A stretch of DNA of 64,000 bases, taken from contig NZ_LUTS01000007.1 in the NCBI RefSeq assembly GCF_001597735.1, forward strand, positions 147,362-211,361. The letters are read 5' to 3'. The stretch comes from Neptuniibacter pectenicola (GTDB taxonomy: Bacteria; Pseudomonadota; Gammaproteobacteria; Pseudomonadales; Balneatricaceae). Shown here one piece after another: positions 8,922 through 20,949 of the stretch; positions within the stretch are counted from its first letter, which is position 1; each line of letters opens with the position of its first letter. Made by a program: the position numbers and the translations under genes. Below the pieces are notes generated by a model. The model had not been told where the DNA came from and did not search any database. It saw only the letters and a list, made by a program, of their open reading frames with translations.

Positions 8922-10054
8922 TAGAGCTACTGAATCAGTTATTGACTGAATATTTACCTTCGTATGACGCCTCCGCGTGGATGATCTTGTCGGTTGCGAT
9001 CTGTGTGGCAGCGGTTGTAGCTGATATTGTAACGCGCGTTTTGCTGGGCCAGCTGATGGGGCAAGCAGAAAAGACAAAGATGCTATGGGATGATGTGATC
9101 CTTAATGCCTTTAGTCGTCCGTTGTTGTTTCTCATTTGGTTGAGCGCAGGGTACTGGCTGGTACAGATTTTCCAAGCGCATTTATCAATCCAAGTGCTGG
9201 ATGATGATAGTCCGCTGCCTCGTTCAGTGCTGATTATCATTATTGCGTGGTCGTTTTTCCGCTTCCTTAATGGGATTGAAGAAGTCTTGGTGATGCCTGA
9301 CCGTATGGTTAAGCCCATGGACCCGACAACGGTGGGGGCGCTTGGCCGTTTAGTTCGTCTGATCCTGTTAGTTATTATCATCATGATTGTGATGCAAAAC
9401 TACGGTTACAGCATCTCAGGTATTCTCGCCTTTGGGGGTATTGGGGGTATCGCTGTTGGTTTTGCGGCTAAGGATATTTTGGCCAACTTTTTTGGTGGCT
9501 TAATGATCTATCTGGATCGGCCGTTTAAAGTGGGTGATTGGATCCGCTCTCCGGATAAGCAGATTGAAGGGACGGTAGAGGATATCGGCTGGCGTCAAAC
9601 TCGCATCCGTACGTTTGATAAACGGCCTTTGTATGTACCTAACGCAACCTTTGCTAATATATCGGTGGAAAATCCATCCCGTATGACAAACCGTCGTATC
9701 TATGAGTACGTGGGTGTGCGTTATGATGATTCGGCTCAGTTGACCGGTATTATTGCTGAGGTTAAAAGTATGTTGTTAGCGCATCCTGAGATCGATACAA
9801 AACAAACGTTAATCGTTAATTTTGACCGCTTTGGGCCGTCATCGTTAGACTTTTTTATCTATACCTTTACAAAAACAACGAACTGGATCCGCTTTCACGA
9901 GATCAAGCAGGATGTGATGGTCAATGTGATGAATATTATTGAGAAGAATGGCGCATCAATCGCCTTTCCAACAACGACTGTTCACTTGGCGAGCCAGCCT
10001 CCTTTTGCAATGGATGAGCCTGCGCTAGGGAAAGAGTTTGCAGAACCTCGTTAG
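8918..10054 (+). CDS. MscS-family mechanosensitive channel (YnaI-like)
   Basis: A 378-residue inner-membrane channel. Several N-terminal hydrophobic helices (about residues 20-175) precede the pore-lining MscS core GGIGGIAVGFAAKDILANFF and the beta domain DRPFKVGDWI...EGTVEDIGWRQT...PLYVPNATFANISVENPSRMTN. The whole second half closely resembles E. coli YnaI, with five-TM rather than three-TM architecture likely. It opens under hypo-osmotic membrane tension. Translationally coupled to nagZ. Confidence 0.9.
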   Translation: MIELLNQLLTEYLPSYDASAWMILSVAICVAAVVADIVTRVLLGQLMGQAEKTKMLWDDVILNAFSRPLLFLIWLSAGYWLVQIFQAHLSIQVLDDDSPLPRSVLIIIIAWSFFRFLNGIEEVLVMPDRMVKPMDPTTVGALGRLVRLILLVIIIMIVMQNYGYSISGILAFGGIGGIAVGFAAKDILANFFGGLMIYLDRPFKVGDWIRSPDKQIEGTVEDIGWRQTRIRTFDKRPLYVPNATFANISVENPSRMTNRRIYEYVGVRYDDSAQLTGIIAEVKSMLLAHPEIDTKQTLIVNFDRFGPSSLDFFIYTFTKTTNWIRFHEIKQDVMVNVMNIIEKNGASIAFPTTTVHLASQPPFAMDEPALGKEFAEPR

Positions 10055-10060
10055 TTAAGT

Positions 10061-10093
10061 ACCCATAAGCCCCGCGCGCAGGGGCTTATGGGT
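10061..10093. terminator. Long hairpin between convergent mscS-like and hpt genes
   Basis: A perfect 13-bp inverted repeat (ACCCATAAGCCCC and its complement) around a 7-nt loop. It is flanked by convergent stop codons, and a T tract is nearly absent. Probably a bidirectional terminator. Confidence 0.75.
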
Positions 10094-10111
10094 GTTGTCA
10101 GCGGGCGAGGT

Positions 10112-10681
10112 TTATTCGCGCTCTCTGACTGCAAAAATCCCCGGGGCGTTTCGCCAATAGCCTTTGTAATCCATGCCGTAGCCAAAGACGTAGCGATCTT
10201 CAATTTCAAGACCAATAAAGTCGGCTTGTAGTACTGGTGTCGCTGTGGGGGTGCGGTTGTGGTTCTTGTGTACAAGTACCGCTACCTTCACTTCGCTGGC
10301 CCCTTCTGCGTGACAATAGTTCACAATCTCTGTCAGGGTTATGCCCTCATCAAATATGTCATCAACGATGAGTACCGCTCGTCCTTTAACGTCAATTTGG
10401 GGTTTCATGAGCCATTCAAGGCTGTGGCCTGATGTTGTATTGCGATAGCGCGTTGCATGTAGATAGCCCGCTTCAAGCGGGAAGTTTAGCTTTGTCAGTA
10501 GCTTTCCTCCCACTACTAGGCCGCCATTTAATACGGGGAAGACTACGGGCGTTTTATCCGCCATATCTTCAGTGACCAGTGCTGCCAATTTGTTGATTGC
10601 CTGCTCGACCTCCGCCTCGCTGTAGAGAAGGTCTGCTTGGATGTAAACGCGTTTTATCTCTTCCTCATCTATTTTAGGCAT
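10112..10681 (-). CDS. hpt: Hypoxanthine-guanine phosphoribosyltransferase
   Basis: Purine-salvage enzyme that joins hypoxanthine or guanine to PRPP. The 189-residue protein has the PRPP-binding motif VLIVDDIFDEGITLTEI (about residues 104-120), the PPi loop in PVLNGGLVVGGKL and a C-terminal base-binding segment EDRYVFGYGMDYKGYWRN. This is the Pseudomonas-like hypoxanthine-guanine form rather than E. coli Gpt. Monocistronic on the minus strand; a terminator separates it from csiV upstream. Confidence 0.9.
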   Translation of the reverse strand: MPKIDEEEIKRVYIQADLLYSEAEVEQAINKLAALVTEDMADKTPVVFPVLNGGLVVGGKLLTKLNFPLEAGYLHATRYRNTTSGHSLEWLMKPQIDVKGRAVLIVDDIFDEGITLTEIVNYCHAEGASEVKVAVLVHKNHNRTPTATPVLQADFIGLEIEDRYVFGYGMDYKGYWRNAPGIFAVRERE

Positions 10682-10706
10682 GATGGTTTTTCTCTTTAAT
10701 CGGATA

Positions 10707-10748
10707 TGAAAAAGCCCAGTTATGAAGCAGCTTCATTGGACTGGGCTT
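10707..10748 (-). terminator. Rho-independent terminator of csiV-mfd
   Basis: Read on the minus strand, AAGCCCAGT pairs with ACTGGGCTT around an inner TGAAGC/GCTTCA stem and is followed by a T run. It lies directly after the csiV stop. Confidence 0.88.
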
Positions 10749-10771
10749 GATGGTTAATCTTGTGGGGTAGG

Positions 10772-11494
10772 TTAGCGAACGGGTCTAATCTCTACCAAGA
10801 TTCCCATGAGTGGGTGATCTATATAATGGAGCTCTTTTGATTTCATGCGCCGCGCCTGATCAAGGTTGACCGTTAATATATCGGGGATGGCGGGGAATAG
10901 TTCGTTAGACATTGCGCTAGTGGCTGTACTGCTGGCTTGCATCGTGATTAAAGCAGCGGCTTGAGCGTTATCAGCGCTGTTTTCGACGGTGGTGTTGATC
11001 GGTGACTGTAGCAAGGCATTCTCGTCCGCGGTTAGCTTGCGGCTTAGGAATAGGTTGGGGCGAAAATGAAGATAAGTGCCTCGGCCTACAGCGATGTAGC
11101 CATCGAGTTCATACATACCATTATCGAGGATCTCGCCACCGGTAATATGGATAGGGCGGGGTGTTTGGGTGCGGTAAACCGGTTGCATCCAGCCCGCGTG
11201 GAATAAAATTTTATAAGGGCCAGAGTTACGTAAGCGCTTTTTTGCATCATGTAAGCTTAATGAGCTGCCGGGTAAGCGTTTATAGGCGCTTCCCTCTGCA
11301 TTCGAGGGCTTTAAGTTGAGGGCATTGCTCGGTACGGGAATTTCTTTGATTTCAGGCCAATATTCGTCAGCAAGAGGTGCGCTGTCTTGATTAGCAAAAA
11401 CGACGACTTCAACCTTATACCAATCAGCCGCGTGGGCGGTCAGGGTGGTTAGGGCTAAAACGCTAAGGATTATGGCTCTGCACAATTTTATCAT
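10772..11494 (-). CDS. csiV: CsiV-family periplasmic peptidoglycan-binding protein
   Basis: A 240-residue secreted protein with a Sec signal peptide (MIKLCRAIILSVLALTTLTAHA, cleaved before ADWYKVEVVVF; the run spans residues 1-22). DWYKVEVVVFANQD and the closing LHYIDHPLMGILVEIRPV are hallmarks of the CsiV family. In Vibrio cholerae CsiV activates PBP1A through LpoA in cell-wall synthesis. It overlaps the mfd stop by four bases; the mfd-csiV pair is common in gammaproteobacteria. The exact role in this organism is inferred. Confidence 0.82.
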   Translation of the reverse strand: MIKLCRAIILSVLALTTLTAHAADWYKVEVVVFANQDSAPLADEYWPEIKEIPVPSNALNLKPSNAEGSAYKRLPGSSLSLHDAKKRLRNSGPYKILFHAGWMQPVYRTQTPRPIHITGGEILDNGMYELDGYIAVGRGTYLHFRPNLFLSRKLTADENALLQSPINTTVENSADNAQAAALITMQASSTATSAMSNELFPAIPDILTVNLDQARRMKSKELHYIDHPLMGILVEIRPVR

Positions 11495-14400
11495 GATGTT
11501 TTAACTGCCAGATCGCTCAAGAGGCTTTCAATAGCGTTGAAGCGAGCGTCGGTCTTCTCCATGTTTAGGCTAAAACGTAATTTGTCTGCGCCTTCAAGTT
11601 TATACTTTTGTGGTTGATTTTGAACCATTTTTACCAGTGTTAATGGATCAACTTTAGCATCGGCTGCAAATTCAATGCGGCCATTTTCTACGCCCGCATC
11701 AATTTTTACAATGTTCATCGCTTCTGCGCGTAATTTAAGTTCAGTTATTTGGAAAAGATTTTTCACTTGATCGGGTAGTAGGCCAAAGCGATCGATCATC
11801 TCTATTTGTAGCTCTTTGAGCTCTTTTGATGAGCTCGCATTGGCGATGCGTTTATACATAATTAAGCGGCTATGTACATCAGGGAGATAATCATCGGGAA
11901 TAAGCGCAGATAGATGTAGATTGACCTCTGCACCATGCCTTAGGGGTTGATCCATGTTAGGGGTTTTTCCTTCCCTAATTGATTCAACCGCTTGCTCAAG
12001 CATCTCCATAAAGAGGGAGAAGCCTACGGTCTGCATTTGGCCGCTCTGCTCTTCGCCTAATAATTCACCGGCGCCGCGTATCTCTAAATCATGGGTCGCA
12101 AGGGTGAAGCCTGCGCCAAGATCGTTTGTGCTTTCGATCGCCTCTAGGCGTTTAACCGCATCTTTGGTCATCGACTTTTTATGCGGGGTTAGTAAGTAAG
12201 CATAAGCTTGATGGTGCGAGCGGCCTACGCGTCCCCGGAGTTGGTGCAGTTGGGCGAGGCCAAACTTGTCTGCGCGGTCGATAATGATCGTATTTGCATT
12301 GGGAACGTCGATCCCCGTTTCGATAATGGTGGTGCACAGTAAGATATTAAAACGCTTATGGTAGAAGTCGGACATGACCTGTTCCAGTTCGCGCTCGCGC
12401 ATCTGTCCATGGCCGACGCCTATGCGTGCTTCAGGTACAAGCTCACGTAGTTCTTCGGCGGTTTTTTCTATGCTTTTAACTTCGTTGTGTAGGTAGTAGA
12501 TCTGCCCGCCACGTAGCAGTTCACGCAGGATTGCTTCTTTAACGACAGTCGTGTCGCTATAGCGTACAAATGTTTTAACCGATAAGCGTTTGGCCGGTGG
12601 CGTTGCGATGATCGAGAGGTCGCGTATGCCTGACATTGCCATGTTTAGCGTTCGAGGGATCGGCGTTGCGGTGAGCGTTAAAATATCTACTTCTGCACGA
12701 AGTGATTTTAAGCGCTCCTTTTGTTGAACGCCGAAGCGGTGTTCTTCATCAATAATGACAAGACCAAGGTCTTTAAAATTGATGCCGCCGTTAAGCAGCT
12801 TGTGGGTACCAATTACAATGTCCACGCTACCGGCTTCCAGTTTTTCGACAGCGCCATCCTGCTGTTTGCTGGAACGGAAGCGCGAGATAAGCTCGATGTT
12901 AATTGGCCAGTCGGCAAACCTATCCTGAAAATTTTGGAAGTGCTGTGAAGCCAATAGAGTGGTGGGGACTAAGATAACCACCTGTTTGCCGCTTTGTACG
13001 GCCATAAACGCGGCACGCATCGCGACTTCTGTTTTACCAAAGCCAACGTCACCACAGATTAAGCGGTCCATCGGTTGGGGTGCGGTCATGTCACGAATGA
13101 CATTGCCAATGGCAGCGGCTTGATCAGGGGTTTCTTCAAACGGGAAGGACGCTGAGAACTGAAGATATTGCTCATCAGGGTCGTGAAACTTAAAGCCTTT
13201 TCGTGCTGCCCGTCGCGCATAAATATCGAGGAGCTCTGCGGCTGCGTCATGGGCTTTCTCGGCAGCTTTACGTTTAGCCTTACTCCATTGTTCGGTGCCT
13301 AGGCGATGTAAGGGCGCATTTTCGTCCCCCGCACCGGTGTACCGGCTTATTAAGTGCAGGGAGGAAACGGGTACATAGAGTTTCGCTTCTTCAGCATATT
13401 CGAGGGTGAGAAACTCATTCGCCTGACCCTCAAGCTCAATGATCTGTAAGCCCAAATAGCGACCGACACCATGATCGAGGTGAACAACCGGCGAGCCCGG
13501 ATTGAGCTCCGAGAGGTTTTTGATGACCTGATCGTTTTGCTCTTGCTCCCGTGAGCGGCGTCGGCGCTGAAAAACTTGTCGACCAAACAGCTGAGTTTCC
13601 GTGATTAAGTGAAATTCACCCGGGACGGATAGACCTTGTTCTAAAGGGAACTCGGTGATGGCTAGATCAAGCGATGAGTTGGCAAAGGCTGACCAGTTGT
13701 CGGTTTGTGTGGGCTTAATGTTTATGCGGGAGAGTAATTCAAGTAGTGCTTCCCGTCGGCCTGCGGATTCTGCGCAAAAAAGGACGGCCCCGTCGCGCTG
13801 TATTAAAAAAGATTGCAGTGCGGCCAGCGGTTCTTTTTGTTGCGAATTAACCGGTAACTCTGGCGGCTGGATACAGTCTAGATTTGATCTGCCCGCTTTC
13901 TCTTCAATAAGGTCTGCATGTAAGGTCAGGCGGCCATAATTTTTGAGTGAGGCAAAGAGTTCATCGGTGGATAGAAAAAGTGATGAGGGCGGTAGCACGG
14001 GGTTGGTAATGTCGTGTCTGCGCTGCTCGTAACGCTCACTGACCTCATCCGCGAAGAGGTTTGCGGCATCTTCTAATCCATCATTGACCAATATCTGCGT
14101 ATCTTTAGGTAGCGATGCGAAGATCGAGCTGCACTCATCAAAAAATAGCGGTAAATAGTACTCAATACCGGGTGAGGCAAGTCCGTCGTTAATGTTGGTA
14201 TAAATGGGGCACTGCTTATAATCTACATCAAACTGTTCGCGCCAGCGTGATTTAAAGCCGCTGATAGCGCGTTTGTCGAAGGGGAACTCTTTAGCGGGTA
14301 ATAAATTGATGGCATCGATACGTTCGATTGATATCTGTGTTTCGGTATTAAAGGTACGTAAGGTTTCGATCTCGTCATCGAATAGTTCTATTCGAAACGG

Positions 14401-14937
14401 TAATTCACTGCCCGTGGGAAAGAGATCAATAATGGAGCCACGAATGGTGAATTCGCCATGCTCCAATACGGCATCGACCGCATGGTAGCCTGCATCTGAG
14501 AGTTGTCTGCGAAGGTTCTCAACATCAATGGTGTCGCCGACTTTTAAATCAAAGCAATTTGCCGCAATAAACTCAGCGGGTGCAGTGCGGTGCATCAAGG
14601 TGCTAAGCGGGACGATTAAAATGCCTTGTTTAAGGCTGGGAAGGCGATTGAGTGTGGAAATTCGCTCTGAAATAATGTCTTGGTGAGGGGAAAATGTGTC
14701 GTAAGGCAGCGTTTCCCAGTCAGGAAAAGACAATATCTCTTGTGATTCCTCCTTAAAGAAACAAACTTCATTGTATAAGCGGTTAGCTTGGTTAGTATCG
14801 TTAGTGATAACAAGCGTGACCCCTTCATAGCGTTTTGCCGCATCGGTAATAAGGTAGCCTGCAGCGGCACCAAAGACTTGGCCTATATGTTTTCGATCGC
14901 CTGGACCTGAAGGTAGGGGGTAGTTCAGCTGTAGCAC
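11491..14937 (-). CDS. mfd: Transcription-repair coupling factor
   Basis: DNA translocase that removes RNA polymerase stalled at lesions and recruits UvrA. At 1148 residues it has the same length as E. coli Mfd. The N-terminal UvrB-like module starts at FGAAAGYLITDAA. The RNAP-interaction region is around VVHLDHGVGRYLGL. The RecG-like motor has Walker A ICGDVGFGKTEVAMRAAF, the DEEH box IIDEEHRFGVQQ and motif VI QLRGRVGRSHHQAY. The C-terminal TRCF domain follows. Operon with csiV. Confidence 0.97.
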   Translation of the reverse strand: MLQLNYPLPSGPGDRKHIGQVFGAAAGYLITDAAKRYEGVTLVITNDTNQANRLYNEVCFFKEESQEILSFPDWETLPYDTFSPHQDIISERISTLNRLPSLKQGILIVPLSTLMHRTAPAEFIAANCFDLKVGDTIDVENLRRQLSDAGYHAVDAVLEHGEFTIRGSIIDLFPTGSELPFRIELFDDEIETLRTFNTETQISIERIDAINLLPAKEFPFDKRAISGFKSRWREQFDVDYKQCPIYTNINDGLASPGIEYYLPLFFDECSSIFASLPKDTQILVNDGLEDAANLFADEVSERYEQRRHDITNPVLPPSSLFLSTDELFASLKNYGRLTLHADLIEEKAGRSNLDCIQPPELPVNSQQKEPLAALQSFLIQRDGAVLFCAESAGRREALLELLSRINIKPTQTDNWSAFANSSLDLAITEFPLEQGLSVPGEFHLITETQLFGRQVFQRRRRSREQEQNDQVIKNLSELNPGSPVVHLDHGVGRYLGLQIIELEGQANEFLTLEYAEEAKLYVPVSSLHLISRYTGAGDENAPLHRLGTEQWSKAKRKAAEKAHDAAAELLDIYARRAARKGFKFHDPDEQYLQFSASFPFEETPDQAAAIGNVIRDMTAPQPMDRLICGDVGFGKTEVAMRAAFMAVQSGKQVVILVPTTLLASQHFQNFQDRFADWPINIELISRFRSSKQQDGAVEKLEAGSVDIVIGTHKLLNGGINFKDLGLVIIDEEHRFGVQQKERLKSLRAEVDILTLTATPIPRTLNMAMSGIRDLSIIATPPAKRLSVKTFVRYSDTTVVKEAILRELLRGGQIYYLHNEVKSIEKTAEELRELVPEARIGVGHGQMRERELEQVMSDFYHKRFNILLCTTIIETGIDVPNANTIIIDRADKFGLAQLHQLRGRVGRSHHQAYAYLLTPHKKSMTKDAVKRLEAIESTNDLGAGFTLATHDLEIRGAGELLGEEQSGQMQTVGFSLFMEMLEQAVESIREGKTPNMDQPLRHGAEVNLHLSALIPDDYLPDVHSRLIMYKRIANASSSKELKELQIEMIDRFGLLPDQVKNLFQITELKLRAEAMNIVKIDAGVENGRIEFAADAKVDPLTLVKMVQNQPQKYKLEGADKLRFSLNMEKTDARFNAIESLLSDLAVKTS

Positions 14938-15208
14938 TGCGATACTCCTGTTCGCATGAAGTTAATTCTGGCTGAGTAGTTTAGCGGCTAGAAACATAAT
15001 TGATAGCGTTTAAGGGGGAATGGGGTGCTTTTTATGGCGGAATTTATCTGTTGCTTGTATGGTTCGAAAGTATATCCCTTTGAATTTGCTCAATAGCTAT
15101 TAAAAGAGGATAATGCGCACCAAATTTTTAGGGGATCTGCTAATAGATGATGTCTTGTCGTTTATTAGTGGTTGCCAACGAGTTGACATAGCTTTTTGGA
15201 GTCTCATT

Positions 15209-16642
15209 GTGAGCCAAGACCAAGTATTTACTGATTGGAAAGAACGCGAAGCAATTGCTGAAGCGATGGTGCCACTAGTAGGTGGTTTGTATCGTGATCG
15301 GAATATCGAATGTTCAGTGTTCGGTCGCCTGATTATTAAACGTTCTGTTGTTGATATTCTGAAAGCGCATCGTTATGTGCGTCAGGTTGAAGAGCAAGAG
15401 CTGACTGTATCCGACACGCTGCCCATTCTTGAGGTTGTAAATAGCCTGAATGTTCGTAATGCGCATGTGGATCTAGGTAAGTTGGCTGTTAAATTCCGCA
15501 ATGGGGGCCAAGGCCAAGACCTTGCTGCGTTTGTAAAAGAAGAGTTAGCTGATGCTATCGATTCTGATGAGCGTGAACCCACTGACGTTGTTCTATACGG
15601 TTTTGGTCGTATCGGTCGCCTTTTAGCGCGCTTATTGATTGAGCGTACCGGCGGTGGTCAAGCACTACGTTTAAGAGCGATGGTTGTACGTAAAGGTTCA
15701 GCTGCAAATGATCTTGAAAAGCGTGCTAGCTTATTGCGTCGTGACTCTGTACATGGCTCTTTTAAAGGTACGATTACCGTTGATGAAGAAAATAACACCA
15801 TTACAGCTAACGGTAATGTGATTCAGGTTATTTTCGCTAATTCACCTGAGGAGGTCGATTACACGGCTTACGGCATCAATAACGCAATGGTTATTGATAA
15901 TACGGGTAAATGGCGTGACAAGGAGGGTTTGTCCCTTCACCTTAAATCTAAAGGCGCATCCCGTGTTGTACTTACTGCACCGGGTAAAGGCGTTAAAAAC
16001 ATCGTTATGGGTGTTAACGACGGTGATATCACGCCGGAAGATGAGATCTTGTCTGCTGCGTCTTGTACGACAAACGCGATTACACCTGTACTTAAATCTA
16101 TTTGTGATAAGTACGGTATTGAAAATGGTCATGTTGAGACTGTTCATGCGTATACCAATGACCAGAACTTGATTGATAACTATCATAAAGGTGATCGTCG
16201 CGGTCGTGCGGCAGGTCTAAATATGGTTATTACTGAAACAGGTGCTGCGAAAGCTGTATCTAAAGCGCTTCCTGAAATGGAAGGTAAGCTAACGGGTAAC
16301 GCTATTCGTGTGCCTACGCCTAACGTATCTATGGCTATTCTTAACCTGAACCTTGAGTCTGAGGCAGATAAAGAATCCCTAAATGCCTATATCCGTGAAG
16401 CGGCGCTTCATGGCCCAATGCAGAAACAGATCGATTACAGCAACTCACCTGAAGCGGTTTCAACTGATTTTGTTGGTTCTCGTGCAGCGGGTGTTGTTGA
16501 TGCGTTGGCAACGATTGCGGGCGGTAAACGTTGCGTACTTTATGTTTGGTACGACAATGAATTTGGTTATAGCTGCCAGGTTGTTCGCTTAATGCAGAAA
16601 ATGGCTCAGTGTACGCTTCCAGCGTTCCCTAAGCTTAAATAA
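15209..16642 (+). CDS. Glyceraldehyde-3-phosphate dehydrogenase, long GapB-type form
   Basis: NAD(P)-dependent GAPDH with an N-terminal extension of about 125 residues before the Rossmann fold (VVLYGFGRIGRLLARLL). The catalytic Cys is in SAASCTTNAITP, and the C-terminal helix YDNEFGYSCQVVRLM is typical. I place the start at the GTG at 15209 (477 aa, beginning VSQDQVFTDWKEREAIAEAM), because GGAG lies at 15199-15202 and relatives start at this point. An upstream ATG at 15113 would give 509 aa with an unfamiliar N-terminus. The gene order mfd/this/nqr matches P. aeruginosa. It may work in gluconeogenesis; this is not shown by the sequence. Confidence 0.85.
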   Translation: MSQDQVFTDWKEREAIAEAMVPLVGGLYRDRNIECSVFGRLIIKRSVVDILKAHRYVRQVEEQELTVSDTLPILEVVNSLNVRNAHVDLGKLAVKFRNGGQGQDLAAFVKEELADAIDSDEREPTDVVLYGFGRIGRLLARLLIERTGGGQALRLRAMVVRKGSAANDLEKRASLLRRDSVHGSFKGTITVDEENNTITANGNVIQVIFANSPEEVDYTAYGINNAMVIDNTGKWRDKEGLSLHLKSKGASRVVLTAPGKGVKNIVMGVNDGDITPEDEILSAASCTTNAITPVLKSICDKYGIENGHVETVHAYTNDQNLIDNYHKGDRRGRAAGLNMVITETGAAKAVSKALPEMEGKLTGNAIRVPTPNVSMAILNLNLESEADKESLNAYIREAALHGPMQKQIDYSNSPEAVSTDFVGSRAAGVVDALATIAGGKRCVLYVWYDNEFGYSCQVVRLMQKMAQCTLPAFPKLK

Positions 16643-16668
16643 AGCTTGAATTTGCCTTTGTAACGTAT

Positions 16669-16692
16669 AAAGCCACCCGCGGGTGGCTTTTT
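16669..16692 (+). terminator. Rho-independent terminator after GAPDH
   Basis: AAAGCCACCC-GC-GGGTGGCTTT followed by additional T residues, 27 nt after the stop codon. Confidence 0.92.
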
Positions 16693-18303
<1,611 letters not shown>

Positions 18304-18305
18304 TC

Positions 18306-19514
18306 ATGAGCTTAAGAAATATTCTTGATAAAATGGAGCCGCATTTCCATAAAGGCGGTAAGTATGAAAACTGGTACGCGCTGTATGAAGCAGCAGATAC
18401 TATTTTTTATACACCAGGCCAAGTAACCAAAACAGCCGCTCACGTACGCGATGCAGTCGATCTGAAGCGTATGATGATTTTGGTGTGGATGTGTACATTC
18501 CCTGCTGTATTTTTTGGTATGTACAACGTAGGTTTACAGGCGAATACCGCCATGGCTCAGATGGGGCTTACTGAAGTTTCATCTTGGCAGGGGGCTATCG
18601 CAGGTGCATTGACGGGGTTTAATCCTGATAGCATCTTTGACAATATTATTCATGGCGCCGCCTATTGGTTGCCGATTTATATTGTTACCTTCGTTGTGGG
18701 TGGTTTTTGGGAAGTGTTGTTCGCCATGAAGCGCGGACATGAAGTAAACGAAGGCTTCTTCGTTACCTCTATCTTGTTTTCACTTATTCTTCCGCCAACT
18801 ATCCCTCTTTGGGAAGTCGCGCTAGGTATCAGCTTTGGTGTTGTTATCGGTAAGGAAGTTTTTGGTGGTACAGGTAAAAACTTCTTAAACCCTGCGCTTA
18901 CCGGTCGTGCGTTCCTTTTCTTTGCCTATCCGGCTCAGATGTCTGGTGATGCGATCTGGACTGCGGTTGATGGCTTCTCTGGTGCTACACCGTTGAGTCT
19001 TGCTGCTGCGGGCGGTGTTGATGCGATCTTAGCTCAGAATATCACTTGGTTTGATGCCTTTATTGGTCAAATTCAAGGGTCTGTAGGTGAGGTTTCGACA
19101 CTTGCGATTGCTGCCGGTGGTTTAGTGTTAATCATAGCTAAGATTGCTGCGTGGCGTATCGTCGCGGGTGTGTTCTTGGGTATGGCCGCGACTGCGACGT
19201 TATTCAATCTTATTGGTTCTGATACTAACCCTATGTTTGCACTGCCATTTTACTGGCATCTTGTGTTGGGTGGTTTTGCTTTTGGTATGTTCTTCATGGC
19301 GACTGACCCTGTGTCAGCATCGATGACGAATAAGGGCAAATGGTATTTTGGTGCGCTGATTGGTCTTATGGTTGTGTTGATCCGTGTGGTTAACCCAGCA
19401 TTCCCAGAAGGAATGATGCTTGCCATTCTATTCGCCAACTTGTTTGCGCCATTGATCGACAACTTTGTTGTTCAAGCGAACATTAAACGGAGGATGGCGC
19501 GCGATGTCAGCTAA
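18306..19514 (+). CDS. nqrB: Na+-translocating NADH:quinone reductase subunit B
   Basis: A 402-residue membrane subunit with about ten hydrophobic segments. It carries covalent FMN on the Thr of [10 protein letters not shown] (around residue 230) and riboflavin non-covalently. [15 protein letters not shown] begins the membrane domain. It starts two bases after the nqrA stop and overlaps the start of nqrC by 11 nt. Confidence 0.97.
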   Translation: MSLRNILDKMEPHFHKGGKYENWYALYEAADTIFYTPGQVTKTAAHVRDAVDLKRMMILVWMCTFPAVFFGMYNVGLQANTAMAQMGLTEVSSWQGAIAGALTGFNPDSIFDNIIHGAAYWLPIYIVTFVVGGFWEVLFAMKRGHEVNEGFFVTSILFSLILPPTIPLWEVALGISFGVVIGKEVFGGTGKNFLNPALTGRAFLFFAYPAQMSGDAIWTAVDGFSGATPLSLAAAGGVDAILAQNITWFDAFIGQIQGSVGEVSTLAIAAGGLVLIIAKIAAWRIVAGVFLGMAATATLFNLIGSDTNPMFALPFYWHLVLGGFAFGMFFMATDPVSASMTNKGKWYFGALIGLMVVLIRVVNPAFPEGMMLAILFANLFAPLIDNFVVQANIKRRMARDVS

Positions 19515-20286
19515 TAACGACTCTATCGGTAAAACGATTACCGTTACCGTTCTTTTGTGTGTGGTTTGCTCGGTTATTGTATCTGCTGCGGCGGTATTAC
19601 TTAAACCCCAGCAAATTGCTAACAAGAACCTAGATCGCCAGACCAATATCTTGGCGGCGGCAGGCGTTGATTACGAAGGTAAGGACATTCCTGAGCTGTT
19701 TGCTAGTACGATCACAAAGAAATATGTTGATCTAGCGACGGGCAAATATACGGATGTGGCAGACCCAGCACGTTATGATGCTAAGAAAGCCGCTAAAGAC
19801 CCTGAACTTGGTATTAAACTTGATAAATCAGTAGATGCTGCATCGATCAAGTATCAAGCTAAGGTAATGCCTGTCTACTTGGTTGAAGATAATGGCCAGA
19901 TAGAGAAGATTATCTTACCTATTCATGGTTACGGTCTTTGGTCTACGCTTTACGGTTTTATTGCACTTGAAGGTGACTTAAACACGGTTGTTGGTTTAGG
20001 TTTCTATTCTCATGCAGAAACACCAGGCTTAGGTGGTGAGGTTGATAACCCTAACTGGAAAGCAATTTGGCCGGGTAAGAAGGTTTACCCTGAAGGTTCT
20101 ATGGAGCCTGCGCTGGGTTTGATTAAAGGTTCTGTTGATGCTGCCTCAGCTAATGCTGAGCATCAGGTTGATGGCTTATCAGGTGCAACCTTGACCAGTA
20201 ATGGTGTAACTAATCTTGTTAAGTTCTGGATGGGTGCGAACGGTTATGCACCATTCCTTGCTAACTTGAAAACAGGGGGGGCCTAA
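19504..20286 (+). CDS. nqrC: Na+-translocating NADH:quinone reductase subunit C
   Basis: A 260-residue subunit with one N-terminal membrane anchor and a periplasmic domain that carries covalent FMN on the Thr of [13 protein letters not shown] (near residue 230). The start at 19504 ([17 protein letters not shown]) has GGAGG upstream and overlaps the nqrB end; a longer reading from 19465 would extend into nqrB without family support. Confidence 0.96.
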   Translation: MSANNDSIGKTITVTVLLCVVCSVIVSAAAVLLKPQQIANKNLDRQTNILAAAGVDYEGKDIPELFASTITKKYVDLATGKYTDVADPARYDAKKAAKDPELGIKLDKSVDAASIKYQAKVMPVYLVEDNGQIEKIILPIHGYGLWSTLYGFIALEGDLNTVVGLGFYSHAETPGLGGEVDNPNWKAIWPGKKVYPEGSMEPALGLIKGSVDAASANAEHQVDGLSGATLTSNGVTNLVKFWMGANGYAPFLANLKTGGA

Positions 20287-20289
20287 GCG

Positions 20290-20949
20290 ATGTCTGCTAC
20301 TAAAGAAGTCCTAATTACTCCGCTATTTAAGAACAACCCTATTGGTCTACAGATCTTAGGTGTGTGTTCTGCGCTAGCAGTAACCTCAAACTTGAATACG
20401 GCATTAGTTATGGCGTTGGCGGTAACGGTTGTTACTGCTTTCTCTAACATGTTTGTATCCTTGATCCGTAATCAGATTCCAAGCAGTGTTCGAATCATCT
20501 GTCAGATGACGATCATTGCATCGTTGGTAATCGTGGTTGACCAGATTCTGAAAGCTTATGCTTATGATGTTTCTAAGCAGTTATCGGTGTTTGTCGGCTT
20601 GATTATCACGAACTGTATCGTAATGGGTCGTGCTGAAGCGTTCGCGATGAAGAATCCTCCGGGAATCTCGTTCTTGGATGGTATCGGTAACGGTTTAGGT
20701 TATGGTGTAGTACTGATTTTCGTTGGTTTCCTTCGTGAGCTTTTCGGCGCAGGTAAGCTATTTGGTATGGAAGTGCTACCCCTCGTCAATGATGGTGGTT
20801 GGTATCTAGCAAATGGTTTGATGCTGCTTCCGCCAAGTGCGTTCTTTATTATTGGTATGTTCATCTGGTTAGTGCGTAGCTTTGATAAAGCTCAAGTTGA
20901 AGCGCCTGAGTTTGAACTTGCGAAGAATACTAAGAAGGAGGCGGTATAA
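20290..20949 (+). CDS. nqrD: Na+-translocating NADH:quinone reductase subunit D
   Basis: A 219-residue integral membrane subunit with six predicted helices. It shows the NqrD/RnfE-type segments [18 protein letters not shown] and [14 protein letters not shown]. Together with NqrE it holds the intramembrane iron centre and Na+ path. Its stop shares one base with the nqrE start. Confidence 0.97.
   Translation: MSATKEVLITPLFKNNPIGLQILGVCSALAVTSNLNTALVMALAVTVVTAFSNMFVSLIRNQIPSSVRIICQMTIIASLVIVVDQILKAYAYDVSKQLSVFVGLIITNCIVMGRAEAFAMKNPPGISFLDGIGNGLGYGVVLIFVGFLRELFGAGKLFGMEVLPLVNDGGWYLANGLMLLPPSAFFIIGMFIWLVRSFDKAQVEAPEFELAKNTKKEAV

Noticed and set aside
15183..15188. TTGACA as a -35 box for the GAPDH gene
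   Set aside because: It lies only 26 bp before the preferred start codon, with no -10 box at the right distance.
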